From positions 4,960,001 through 5,024,000 of the forward strand of contig JAPVLO010000232.1 of NCBI GenBank assembly GCA_027257055.1: 64,000 nucleotides of DNA. The letters run 5' to 3'. The DNA is from Cephalopachus bancanus. Taxonomy: Eukaryota > Chordata > Mammalia > Primates > Tarsiidae. A program made the position numbers and the translations under genes. The notes under the pieces are model-generated. The model saw nothing but the letters and a program-made list of their open reading frames with translations. It was not told the origin of the DNA and did no database searches. Positions 12,945-24,200 of the stretch are shown here, in pieces. Positions within the stretch are counted from its first letter, which is position 1. Each line of letters opens with the position of its first letter.

Positions 12945-14700
12945 AGAGGAGTCAAAAATAAGCTCAAGGGTTTCAGTCTAAGAAACTGGTAGAATGGAGT
13001 TTTCATTTACCAAATTCAGGAAGAAAGTAGAATAAGGGGTGCCAGGGCTGAAAACTGTAGTTCAGTTCTGAACACTTTTTATCTGCCATGACAATTGGGC
13101 ATTCGACTAGAACTGTCAACTGGGCAGTTGGATGTCCAAGTCAAGGGTCCAGACAAGAGGCTCTGCAGAAGGACCTCAGGAGGCATCAGTATCTGTGTGA
13201 TATTGGAGACCAAGAGACAAGATGAGATCAAGGCAGTGAGTTCGTGGAGGAGCACAATCCCAAGGTGATGTTTAGGGTCCTCCGACACTTAAAGGTCAGA
13301 GTGAAGCCTGGAACCAGCAGAGGAGACCAAGAATGGCCAGCAGGGAAGGGAGAGCACAGGAGAGTGTGATATGCTAGAAGCCACGTGAGGAAAGGAATTC
13401 CAAAGGGAGGATCGACCGTGCCAAATGCTAGTAAGATAAGATCTGAGAACTGATCGTTGGGTTTGGCAATGAAGACATATTGATGATCCTGACAAGAGTC
13501 AAGAGCACGGTGGAGAAAAACTTGTTTGGATCAAGAGAAGGTGGGAGGAAAGGAAGTGGCAACAGTGAATAGAGATAATGCTTTCAGAATTTTTATTGAA
13601 AGAGGGGGAGAAGACTGGAATTGTAACCAGAGAGTCGTGTGGGTTTAATGAAGACTTTTTTTTCTTTTCCTAATTTAAGATGAGATGTATTTTGACATGC
13701 TTGTATGATGATGGGAATGCTGATGATGCAGAGGAGAGGTGACAAACACTAGAGCAGTGTCCTTCTGTGGGTGAGAGAGGGGGAAACCCAGAGCTAGGTG
13801 GAAAGGTTGGCCATAGAGGGGAATGTAGACAAATCATTCATTGTTGCAGGAGAGAAGGCTAACTATCCGGGTTCAGCTGTAAGTAGACTGGACTGGAAAC
13901 CACTGTGGCAGGAGCCTGTGACGTTATCATCTGATTGTTTTCTCAGTGAAACAGGAGGCAGGTCCCTCAGCTAAGACTAGTAGGAAAGCAGGAGGTTTGG
14001 GAGGCTTTAAGGGAACAGAGGATGTTGAACTTGGGAGGCAGAGTAGAACTGCCAGGTAGCACTAAGGACCTGCTTGACATTAGCGGTAACGAATTTTAAG
14101 TAAAAGCAGTTAGCTTAGCTGGGTGTTTTTCTCCAGCTGGGTTCAGCTGCTTGCCTGTTTGCTATATGGAGAGTGGTGTTGAGAGTGACAAATCATGGGA
14201 TGTCAGGCGGTAGAGGAGGGGGGTGACTAAGTCACATGGGAGGACAAGACCACTGGAAGACAGAAGCTCAAGGAGCTGAGAGGCCAGGGTGTTGGGATGA
14301 TCACATACGTGAACATGGAAGTCACGGAGAGTTATGGCAGAAATGAATTGGAAAGAGTTAAAACCAGGAGCTAACAGCCTCGGAATAGGAAGGAGAGTAA
14401 TACAGGGATCAGTAAGTGACTAGAATAAGAAGAGGTAGTAGGTCATGATTTTAGGAAAAAATGAGAAGTGAGAGAGGGCAGTGAGGAACAAGGAGCCCAC
14501 CTCCTCGACCTTCAGGCTCTGTGGTACAGGGTTATGGATGCTGGCAGAAGAGCTATACGTTGTGAGGGGAAGTAAGAAGAATGAAATTGCAAGGAACACT
14601 CAAGGGAGAGTTTGTGATGTAGGATTGTGGTTGATGACTGATCTTGAGGGTGTGATATGAGGCATCAGCAAGAGATGCCCAGAGCCAGGGCCGCGGGAGT
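12945..14700 (-). mobile_element. L2 LINE, long antisense reverse-transcriptase region
   Basis: About 1.75 kb that follows the complement of the L2 ORF2 block by block: AACTGATCGTTGGGTTTGGC near 13450, TGATGGGAATGCTGATGATG near 13712, GTTTTCTCAGTGAAACAGG near 13937, and GTGTTTTTCTCCAGCTGGG near 14123. On the minus strand the 13440-13510 part corresponds to the conserved 'STETAL..NDL' region of CR1/L2-type reverse transcriptase, but stops and shifts break the frame. It is long for an L2 relic, which are usually a few hundred bases. Confidence 0.8.
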
Positions 14701-15119
14701 AGGGATTCCAGGAGGATCGAGGTCTTAGAAGTCTTACAGTATGTAGGGCATCACTCAAGCTATGCTGATGGCCTTCAACACACACTGTAGTGGTGAGATC
14801 GGGACTGTGGAGGAGGAGGGAGGGATTTCCTTCCAAATGCACCAGGAGTTCTGGCCCTCCTTTTCCCCTACTGACAGCTGAGTGGAGGCTTGGGAAGGGG
14901 TCCTTCCATGGGAGCACACAAAGCTCTTGGATTGGCCTCCACCCCTGTCAGTGTGCCCTCCAGCCCTAGGGCAGATGCTGTCTATTCCACACCTCCTTCG
15001 ATGGTTCAGTCAGCTGGTCCTCTGTTTTCTTCTCATCCAGAAGGTAAGAGAACAGGGTGACGGCCATCTCAGAGGAACAGAGGCAGACGTCTCTTTTGAC
15101 TTCTGGAATTTACAAGAAA
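14701..15119. other. Unassigned stretch with paired splice-like sites
   Basis: No repeat is firmly recognised. At 15020-15050 a pyrimidine-rich TTTTCTTCTCATCCAG is followed after three bases (AAG) by GTAAGAG, so good-looking acceptor and donor signals sit 3 nt apart. A 124-codon open frame (14882-15256) spans this point; it has no recognised domain. Confidence 0.4.
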
Positions 15120-15255
15120 GCTGGGTACTGGTCTTGACTATGTGTTCCTGGATAAACGCTTCCTCCAATTTGAATTTGAATTTCTTCATCTGTAAAACAA
15201 AGGAGCTGGATCACATGACATCTAGGTTCCCTTCAAGCCCTGAATCAGAGTCTTG
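15120..15255 (+). mobile_element. MIR-family SINE
   Basis: Resembles the MIR core and 3' half: ACTATGTGTTCCTGGATAAA, TTTCTTCATCTGTAAAACA, then AGGAGCTGGATCACATGACA and TCTAGGTTCCCTTCAAG. The last two blocks fit the MIR variant that ends in a 'TTCCAGC' type tail. Confidence 0.7.
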
Positions 15256-17696
15256 AACTCTGGCTTCTCAGTTTCTGGGTTTGGCCTACATTGATGCCCA
15301 GTTCTCACCCTTCATTCTCAGCTTTGCCTTGGTCTAGCTTTTCATTTCTTCTTCCACTGCCAAAAATGATCAAGACAAATGTCAGAGGCATGAGCCAGCT
15401 GTGGTACTTTTGACTAGGCTGTGTGCTGTCCCTTAGGTGACCACGTCCTCCTTGTGTGCAGACATGATGGATACCATAGGCTCCTCAGCCTCTTGGCTAC
15501 AACTCTTGCTGGCCTCTGTGGATAAAGTTAGAGTCCACACTGATATGGCTGGAATTTAGACTGTGCATGTTGACTGAGAGGCAACTGTCAATTTGCTTCC
15601 ATGTGTGTGAGACAGAGGACAGTAAGAGATGAGAGGAGAGCCTATGCCCCATGTTTTCCTTGTAGCTGGTCCTCATGTTATAGAACTCCTGCCTCTTCTC
15701 TTCTCAGGGCTGGTGGACTTCCCAGTCCCAGGACTCCTGGAGACGTTTCCTATCATTGTTTCTGGATAATGAGAACTCTGCTTGAGATTTTGGTGCACAC
15801 AACTCTCGTTCTAATGAATATTTACTAAACACAGTTTGGGGTGTATAGGTCTGATGCCCTGTAATGATATCGCTCACCTCTCTGAAGTCTCACTGTTTGA
15901 CGTTATTTGGGGTTTATGGTTAGCAGTGGTGTTCCCAGAATGAGCTACGTTATAATATCTTCACCAGGTCCTGCAGCGTCATCAATATTATATTCTTCTA
16001 ATTGGTCCAGAGGGGTGACCCTCACAATTTCTTAGGGTTTTTAAGGTTGAAAGGATGTTTTAACTAGGCCTAGGCCTATGAGATCCTAGTCCAGAATTTT
16101 ACTTAGCCTCTAAAAGCTGGTAGGGTCTAGGATTTGATTAAACTGAGCAAATCTAATGGACTAGTTGACTGAGAAATCTGGTGCATAGGGAAAATGAAAA
16201 TAGGGATAGAATGCTTACCATAATTTATAAATATATGATAGTCTCGAAAGAGCCTCTTATCGAGTAAAATGTTTTTAAAAACCTGTCCTTTGAAAAACAA
16301 AGTCTATTAATTTTAAAAAACTGTCCTCTAACTGGCAGGCATTTCTTTTGTAAAGCATCGATTCTGTAAAAATCTTTCTTTTAAAGTGGCAATTGTGTTG
16401 ACCAGGGTCATTCAGTTGTGAACTTGCCTCCTCTTTACTGGATCCAAAATACTCATTTTGCTCAGTACTGTTCTGTCTTCTTTCAGCCTAGCTAAGGGTT
16501 TACTAATTTAGTTCAGTTATATAACTTATTTCCAGTGGGAGTCACTCTCCAAGCCTCAAATTTCATTTTTCTGGAAAAATATAAGAGCTTGTATGTGCAA
16601 GTATGAACTATTGAATTTAAAAATACAGTCAGATTTTACATCAAGTTGACTTTTATCTCTGATGATATAATGTGATATTACAAATCAACAGGTGTGTTCC
16701 TAGCACTGCACTATGCAAGGGTGAGGAACACAGGACCATGGCTTGGCTTTCAACCCAAGAGCCTCACAGTTTGTCGATTAGCAACCGTTTATTGAAGGAA
16801 ATTGCTAGAGTTCTTGAATTTTCCACTTATTAATTTTCATGTACTGGAGAAGATGGGAGTTTGACTAGTTCTATTTAGTTTGCAGTTTAAAAGCTAGTCC
16901 CAAATATTTGAAAGAGCTTATGACATCATCTTTATATTATATATATGTGCTCAGAAACCAAAGGCATTCATGAATAGCCCCTTTCTGTCCAGCCCATTTA
17001 AGTGATTGGCTGACTTTTTCTATACGCTGCATATTAGTTTGGAATGTTTGTATTTATGTTGCTGCTCTGACTGACCTGGTCAGAGGACTTTGGAAGTTTC
17101 CAAGTGAATGGGTAAAATTTAAGGAATAAGAACACTTTGAAGTGAACTGTGCAGTCATGTGGTTAATGTCTCAGACACTGGAGAAGACGTTTTCACTGGT
17201 TCCAACATTAGTTATGTGTTATTGACAATCCCTTGTCTTCAGTAAGTGAAACTCTACTGTGTGTGAAGGTAGAACTCTGAACTCAAGTTACCTTGAATGT
17301 CTTTGGTGCCGCTGTTTTCTTCCTGACTTTTAAACAATCCTGTCTTCTGTTTTTGGAAGAGCAGTCATCAGAGGAGTAGAGACTTGGGCTACTCACTGTG
17401 AAGAATGTCTGTGTTGTAGAGACCAATGAAGTGCTGTTCACATTTTCTGGAAGTTGCTATTGCTGTCGCTTGACTTTTAAAATTTTAAATTCGTGGTGTT
17501 TTCACGTATGTTCAGAATTGACAAAGGTACATTGTCTGGAGGAGTGCAAGTTAGCCAGGCTTGCTAGAGGGCTTATACAAGACTGTACTGAAGAAGGGTC
17601 ATATTTAACAGAGTCTCGCCATGTGGACATTGACTCTCTTGAGCTGTTAGAAAGGATTTTTAAAAGTTTGCTCTTTTTGACCACTAACATTTAAGT
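15256..17696. other. Unassigned stretch
   Basis: About 2.4 kb without a recognised repeat or exon. Frames of 60-98 codons (for example 17398-17694, plus) have no recognisable domain. Confidence 0.5.
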
Positions 17697-17890
17697 TTTT
17701 TTTAAAACTTTTTATTTTGAAATAAGATAAAAGATTAGCAGGAAGTTACCAAAATAGTACAGAAAGGTCCTAATTACCCTTCACCCAGTTTTCCCCAGTG
17801 GTAACATGTTGCGTAACTACAGTGCAATATCAAAACCCAGGAATTTGACATTGGTGTAATCCACAACCTTAGTTAGATAGAAAGGACTTT
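17697..17890 (-). mobile_element. L1M 3' UTR (antisense)
   Basis: Strong match to the complement of an L1MB-like 3' UTR: TTTTATTTTGAAATAAG, CAGGAAGTTACCAAAATAG, CAGAAAGGTCCTAATTACCC, ACAGTGCAATATCAAAACCC and GGAATTTGACATTGG. The T-rich start marks the poly(A) end of the element. Confidence 0.85.
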
Positions 17891-18139
17891 TTAAAATAAG
17901 AAATAATTCCGAACAACCACAGGCTTCCTCTAGAAGCTATCCCTTTAACAGAAAAATATTTGATTGTTATTTATTGAGTACTTCGCCATACCTTGCAGAG
18001 GCAAACAAAATTATCGTCACAAATCCCAATCTATTAAGGACAGAACAGTCATTGTTCCATTTTACAAAGTATACTAAAGCTAAATGAGAAAACCATATGA
18101 GACGTTTGGTGCGAAGTATTTAGAAATCTAAGTGAGGCA

Positions 18140-18415
<276 letters not shown>

Positions 18416-18500
18416 AAGAAAGAAAGAAAGAAAGAGAGGGAAAGAGAGGGAGGGAGGGAGAGAAAGAGGAAGGGAGGGAGAGAGAGTGGAAGGGAGGAAG
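18416..18500. repeat. Polypurine (GAAA/GGGA)n tract
   Basis: About 85 bases that are almost purely A and G on the plus strand, beginning as AAGA repeats at the Alu tail and changing to GGGA/GGAA units. It probably arose by expansion of the SINE tail. Such tracts are slippage-prone. Confidence 0.9.
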
Positions 18501-18640
18501 CTAAGTAACATGATAATTCTCTTACTCATTCCATTACTGAAGGAGCCTTTCAAGATAAAAGATATTGGCTTAATTCTTTTTATCTCCCCCTACAAGATAT
18601 GCCTGAAAAGTCACAGGTATATGGCAACAAGACTGGAATT

Positions 18641-18907
18641 TTTTTTGAGTTGGGGTTTCACTCTGTCACCCAGGCTGGAATGCAGTGGCATGCTCATGGC
18701 CACCACAGCCTCAACCTGCTGGGCTTAGATGATCCTTCCGCCTCCAAGTAGCTGGAACCACAGGTATGCCACAACACCTGGCTAATTTTTTGATTTATTG
18801 AAGAGACAAGGTTTCACCAAGTTGCCCAGGCTGGTCTCTAACCCCTGGGCTCTCTCCGCTGCCTCCCAAAGTGCTGGGATTACAGTCGTAAGCCACTGCT
18901 CCCAGCT
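18641..18907 (-). mobile_element. Alu, intermediate between AluJ and the young local family
   Basis: A dimer in reverse orientation ending CTGCTCCCAGCT. The duplication AAGACTGGAATTTTT (18629 onward) and AAGATTGGAATTTTT (18908 onward) flanks it. The right-monomer hairpin region is part-way, GTGGCC-ATGAGCAT-GCCAC on the sense strand, and the left monomer keeps CCAAGTTGCCC. It carries several deletions, for example in the left-monomer part near 18855. Confidence 0.93.
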
Positions 18908-18922
18908 AAGATTGGAATTTTT

Positions 18923-20744
18923 AAACAATTCTTTTTGTCTCACTAACTTTTAGCCCACTTAGGCATAACCTCATCTGTAATGAATTCACAAGAGTTTATT
19001 CTTTTCTCCTATTTCTTGGTTAACTGTTTTTGAGTTGTATATGCATAGATTACATTCCTTGAAGAGGCAAGGTATGAACACACACACACACACATATATA
19101 CAGTTGGGTTGTTATGGTTTTTTTTTTCTTACAATGTGCTCATACTGTTCTGAATTTAAAGACCAACATATTTAGAGGAAAATAAAACATTTTATTTTAA
19201 GATGCATATTTTATTAGAAATAGATTTGGTTTTGAGGGCTAAGTGGAACACCATAAATGTGAAAGCACTCCCTTAAGGTAAACAAATCTGATAAATCTAG
19301 ATTTAAGACCGACCTGAAGTTTCCATGACAGTTTCATCCAGTGTACTTTCTTCTTTTTAGGTTTTCATGCTGGGTGACAAAAGAAAAAGTAAATTGCTTT
19401 CTGATAACAAATGGTTACAGAGGGCCTTCTACTTAAAGCATACATGCATTTTTCTCATGTACTTCTCTGTTTTTGAAGGCTTGATGTTTATTTGCGGGAG
19501 ATTTGTGTCAATTATTTAATCAGAAGCAGGCCACAGACTCTGCCAGTGATACGTGGAATGCAGGGTCTACTTCAAAGGAAGGTTCCAAATCTACTTAGAT
19601 GAAGCCACTTTTTCATAGTGAAGAGCAAGATAATTAGATTTTCTTTTCAGAGCAAAAATCATTTTTAGATTGAATTTAATGGGTCATATTTCTCTGCTCG
19701 GCAAACCTTGGAATTATCACTCTACGCTGGAAAGTGTAGCTCAATGACCCCCCCGCTGCACAGAGCTTCTGCGGGCCATCCCGAGGGGCAGCTGGACATA
19801 AAGAGAACTTGGTGTCTGTGACGCACTCCAAGATGGAAACTGAGTAGTCAGCCAGGGGCAGCAGTCCACACACCAGTGTTTTTGTTTATTTGTAATGGAA
19901 AACTTTAGAGGGAAAACACAGGAGACTGGGTGCCAGGGGTGTGTGGTAGAGATTTCAATCATATTCAGTTACCAAGAAAAATCTAAACTGACTACCCTGA
20001 AGGGGAAAGAGAAAGAGGAAGGAAAGACAAGGCGCAGACCCAAAATCCCAGACCAATTCCCTCTTGCCCCCTCTATGAGCTCTTCTGATTTTGCACAAGA
20101 CAAGAGCAGCCGAGGACCAGATGAAGCAATGACCCCAGGTGAGGCCCAGGGCAAAGAACGGAAGGCCTGGAGTTGGAGAACACACCAGAACCTAAGGGCT
20201 CTCTCTGGGAAATGAAGGCGCAGTTCCCCTCCATCCATCCAATTTCCATCCATCCTTTCACTCTCGGCTTAGATACCAGTTCCCCAGGAAAGCTCCACAG
20301 ACTCGAGTTTGACTTATTGCCTTTCTCTGTGCTCTGAAAATGCCTGATAATTTTTCTCCAGAGCAGGGTTAGCACACTGTGTTGCAATATTTCATTTTTG
20401 CATCCCTGCTAGTCTGCAAGCTTACTAGGACTGGGGCCATAGCTTTCATTTTTATAATGCTGTCTTCTTTGCTTCGCACTTGGTAGTTGCTTTATATATG
20501 TGTGTGTTGTTTTAAATTGATGTCATGATTCCAAAATAACATTCATAACCTTAGTATTTAGGATACTCCAGATGGCTTTTGTTAAGTGTTTAAATATCTT
20601 CACAACCTCAACCCAATCCAGCGGCATTGAAATCATCTCTGCCAAGCTTTGGAAAATTTAGTCAGCACCAAAGAAGCCATTGTAAAGAGCATTTCAGTAC
20701 CCTGTGATGACTCTATAAAACCCCTCGTTCCCAAATTGAGTCCA
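18923..20744. other. Unassigned stretch with a short CA/TA microsatellite
   Basis: A short dinucleotide run lies at about 19079-19102 (CACA then TATA). The rest shows no recognised repeat. Several overlapping frames of 65-105 codons at 19676-20387 lie on both strands; none has a recognisable domain. Confidence 0.5.
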
Positions 20745-20800
20745 GTGGTAGGCACCTGTGGTCCCGGCTATTAGGGAGGCTGAGGCAGGAGAATTGCCTG
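20745..20800 (+). mobile_element. Alu right-monomer fragment
   Basis: A 56-bp piece, GTGGTAGGCACCTGTGGTCC then CGGCTATTAGGGAGGCTGAG and GCAGGAGAATTGC, matches the start of an Alu right monomer. Both flanks are non-Alu, so it is a truncated relic. Confidence 0.75.
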
Positions 20801-21734
20801 GTTTTAGAGAAAGAATTAAGATAACCATGAAAATACACAGCAGTCTATAAACTCACGCTACAGGAGAATCTAGCCGAAATAATGGGTCAATGAAGATCAG
20901 GCGTGGTCTGGACATCTTGTTAATGTGCTTCTTTTTTCTCCCTTCTATTCGCTTCACTTTGATTTTTACAGAAATTCAGGTCTGAGGAGAGAGTTCTGAG
21001 TTCATGTCTATACAGAGGGCAACCAGAAACTTTAAGATATCTTCTAAGTGTGATTTTCAGTTCATACTGATTAGGATGTTCTGTCTACACTGTAATAAGA
21101 TTAAAGTGATAGATCTGATGACCTTGACACTGTGTAACTAGACAGTGACCCAAAAGCTACGGTTAACATTGCCCTTAGAGCCACTTTAGTTCCAGATCTG
21201 CTGGTTTCTATGGGAAAATGTTCAGTTGCCTGTCGTCGAAAAGGGGAGCGATGAAATCTAGGAGAAATCTGGCACCGGAAAAAATGAGTGGGTGGAGCAC
21301 ATTAAATCTGCCAGATGCAATGTTTCTGGCCTAAAGACTACTGGAAGATACTTGAAAGTCTAGATGTTCAGTGATCTTATCCAGATACCAATATAAGACA
21401 TACAAAATAATCGAAGAAAGGTCATAGTCCAAGGAGAAAAATAACTTTCACTGCTACTGGAGGGAGTCTTTTTGACCACATTTTACCTACTACAGATGTC
21501 TAGAGGCTTTGAAGACTACCTTGCACCTTTAGAAATTAATACCACTTAAAGCAAGATTCTCTGAAGACACTAGATGTCTGTAGTTGTCCAATTGAAAGAA
21601 TAATAATGTGTTACTATTGGCCAAATATTTTTGTCTGGAGTTGGGGAGGAGCAGCAAGGAGTGGTGGATAACTGTAGGGAGGTGCTGACTTCAACCTATG
21701 TACCAGCAATTCCATTGTTTAAGAAGATTTTTTT
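20801..21734. other. Unassigned stretch
   Basis: No repeat or gene is recognised between the Alu fragment and the next full Alu. Confidence 0.5.
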
Positions 21735-21740
21735 TTTTTT

Positions 21741-22034
21741 AGCTGGGCTTGGTGGCTCACCCTGTAATCCTGCGCCTTTGGGAGACTGAGGTGAGTGGAT
21801 TGCCTGAGCTCGCGGGTTTGAGACCCGCCTGGACAACTTGGTGAGACCTCATCTCTACAATAAATCAAAAATTAGCCAGGCGTGGTCGTGCGCGCCTGTA
21901 GTTCTGGCTACTTGGAAGGCTGAGGCAGAAGGATCGCCAGAGCCCAGCAGGTCGAGGCTGCAGTGGCCAGGAGCGGCCACTGCACTCCAGTCTGGGCAAC
22001 AGTGAGACTCCAACTCAAAAAAAAAAAAAAAAAA
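21741..22034 (+). mobile_element. Alu, lineage-specific family, ACTTG-containing type
   Basis: A full dimer starting AGCTGGGCTTGGTGGCTC and ending in about 18 A residues. The flanks AAGATTTTTTT before and after fit a target-site duplication. The left monomer has GCGGG-TTTGAGA-CCCGC, a stem with a T-arm-like loop carrying one C-to-T change. A 5' T-rich stretch precedes it. Confidence 0.95.
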
Positions 22035-22494
22035 GATTTTTTTGAAGACTAATAATACAACATGTGGACCATGGGATGCATTCCTTAAAAAGTTTGTTAA
22101 TGATAACATGAAACCACAATACCCAGTGAAGGAGGGTGGAGAAGAAGAAAGATGCAAACTATTCACTTGTCTTCAGTGGCTAGAATGCAGTTGTTTTCTA
22201 TAAAAATCAGACTATATTTACAATTAACCGAATCAAATATAAAACTAAAGCTAAACAACTGTTAGAATTTGTGATTACAAAATGTAAATGTTATACACAA
22301 TGGTAATGTAAAGAAATTGCAATATAATTTTTAAAATATGGGATAAAAGGGACTGGTAAGAAAAATGTAAGTGTACAATTTTCCCTGTGCTTTATAACAG
22401 GGCATCAGATAATATCTCAAGATAAAACACAACAGTAGTAACCCAGGCTCTCAATTTTCTTTGTAATTTTAATCTTTAAAACTCAACTCTTGCT

Positions 22495-22802
22495 GGGCTC
22501 AGTGGCTCAGTCTGTAATCCCACGCTTTGGGAGGCTGAGGTGAGTGGACTGCCTGAGCCTGAGTGTTCGAGACCTGCCTGGGCAACTTGACGAGACCTCA
22601 TCTCTACAAGAAATCAAAAAATCAGCTGTGCGTTGTAGCGCATGCCTGTAAGTCCGGCTACTAGGAAGGTTGAGGCGGAAGGATCGCCAGAACCCAGCAG
22701 GTCCAGGATGCAGTGGCCGGGAGCGGCCACTGCACTCTAGTCTGGGTGACAGAGTGAGACTCCAACTCAAAAACAAAAAACAAAAAAACAAAACAAAAAA
22801 AA
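22495..22802 (+). mobile_element. Alu, lineage-specific family, perfect right-monomer hairpin
   Basis: A full dimer with target-site duplication CTCAACTCTTGCT (22482-22494 and 22804-22816) and a CAAAAAA-type tail. At 22710-22733 the arms GCAGTGGCCG and CGGCCACTGC flank the loop GGAG, a perfect 10-bp inverted repeat. The left monomer keeps CAACTTG. Confidence 0.97.
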
Positions 22803-22821
22803 CCTCAACTCTTGCTGGAAA

Positions 22822-22887
22822 GAAATATTTAATTCAAGCTTCACTTCCAAGATTGAAATATTTAATTCAAGCTTCAATTCCAAGGTT
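22822..22887. repeat. 33-bp tandem duplication
   Basis: Two adjacent 33-bp units, each starting GAAATATTTAATTCAAGCTT and ending CCAAG(A/G)TT, at 22822-22854 and 22855-22887. They differ at two positions. It lies just downstream of an Alu target-site duplication. Confidence 0.9.
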
Positions 22888-24086
22888 AATCCTTGTTAAA
22901 TGATTACAACTAATTTACAATATTAGTTATAATTAGTTCAATAGTTCATAAAATTAATTCTGCCTAACTATTCACCTATATATTCATATATATATTTATA
23001 GAGATATCTGGAATTATGTTCATCAAATGTTACCAAAGATTATTTCTAAGTACCAGATATAGGTAATTTTTAAAAAGTTATTTGTGTTTTTTTATATTTA
23101 ACTTTTAAAATGAGACAACATCATTTTTTAAAAAGAGATAAGTGTTTATTTAAACAGATAGTTGAATATATCTCTATCTCTATTTCTAGCTATCTTTTTG
23201 TCTTTCAAAGATTTAGCAATTAATTATTTTTAAAAGTTGGTTACATTTTGGCACACTGAACTCTCCCACTGGCTAGACACATTGTGGGGGAAAGTCTTAA
23301 TCTACCAATAAAACTATTGAGACTAAAATTACAAAACAGCTGAGAACTTTGTGGCATATCACCAATTTTTTGTTGGAGGTAGTGCCCATCCATGCACAAC
23401 TTTTTATAACAAGTATTATCACCATACTGCTTGTTAAGTTCAATTATGTATTGAAGAGAAATTAGAGATGTTTATTTTTAGGATTCTCTGTTTGATGAGG
23501 TACTAGTAGCTGCCTTTTATTTTGACGAGGCTTAGGCCCAAAATAAGGTTTACCAGATGTGTGGGAAAGTGTTACTTCTCTTTGCACTGACAACAATTTA
23601 TTTGGTGAATGATAATTTGTGAATGGGATGAAGGGAGACTTTCTAAGATTTCTGGAATCATGTGTCTGGACAAGATATGAATTGATCAGTTCACTTGTCA
23701 AACAAGGAAGACATTAGTAGACTGATCCAGGTTTTACTTCTTCAGTTGAATGTCATCATGGTGATTTTCACAAGAAACCTGACAAAATTGAATAAGTTAT
23801 GCATTTGTTAAAGAAAGATACTAACTTGCCTACCAAACTCCTGAAATGTCAAGTATGTTCTACAATTGCATGCATGGATGCTAACACTCCTTATAAATAA
23901 TGTAAGACAGGTAAGCTCCCTGGTTTAAAAGTATTTCAAGTTTCTAAAACATTTTATCTTACCATCTCCTTTCCAAACTTCCTCCCCAAATCTTCAACTT
24001 GTTCTACTTCTCTTGGAGAGAAGTAGGTCTGTTTATACTGCACCTTCTGTTTAGTAATGTAACAAGTTGTGTCTGAATCCCTGACT
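22888..24086. other. Unassigned AT-rich stretch
   Basis: AT-rich sequence with short TA/TC-rich runs near 22980 and 23170. An open frame of 79 codons on the minus strand (23462-23701) has no recognised domain. No repeat family is recognised. Confidence 0.5.
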
Positions 24087-24116
24087 GGATCGTACGTTCT
24101 TGGATCGTACGTTCTT
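24087..24116. repeat. 15-bp perfect tandem duplication
   Basis: GGATCGTACGTTCTT occurs twice back to back (24087-24101 and 24102-24116). It lies at the start of an L2 tail fragment. Each unit contains the 6-bp palindrome CGTACG. Confidence 0.95.
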
Positions 24117-24200
24117 TGAAGGCAGAAGATATGCCTTAGTTTATCCCTGCCTCTCACAGTAACTAGTGCAGTATCTTACACTGGAAGCTCTGTACTCAGG
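24112..24200 (+). mobile_element. L2 LINE 3' end fragment
   Basis: Fits the L2 tail order: TTTGAAGGCAGAAGATATGC, then TTTATCCCTGCCTCTCACAG and TAACTAGTGCAGTATCTTAC. Short and diverged. Confidence 0.6.

Noticed and set aside
23150..23250. CRISPR-like or satellite structure in AT-rich short repeats
   Set aside because: Only short irregular TA/TC runs are present, with no regular direct repeats and spacers; the host is a primate.
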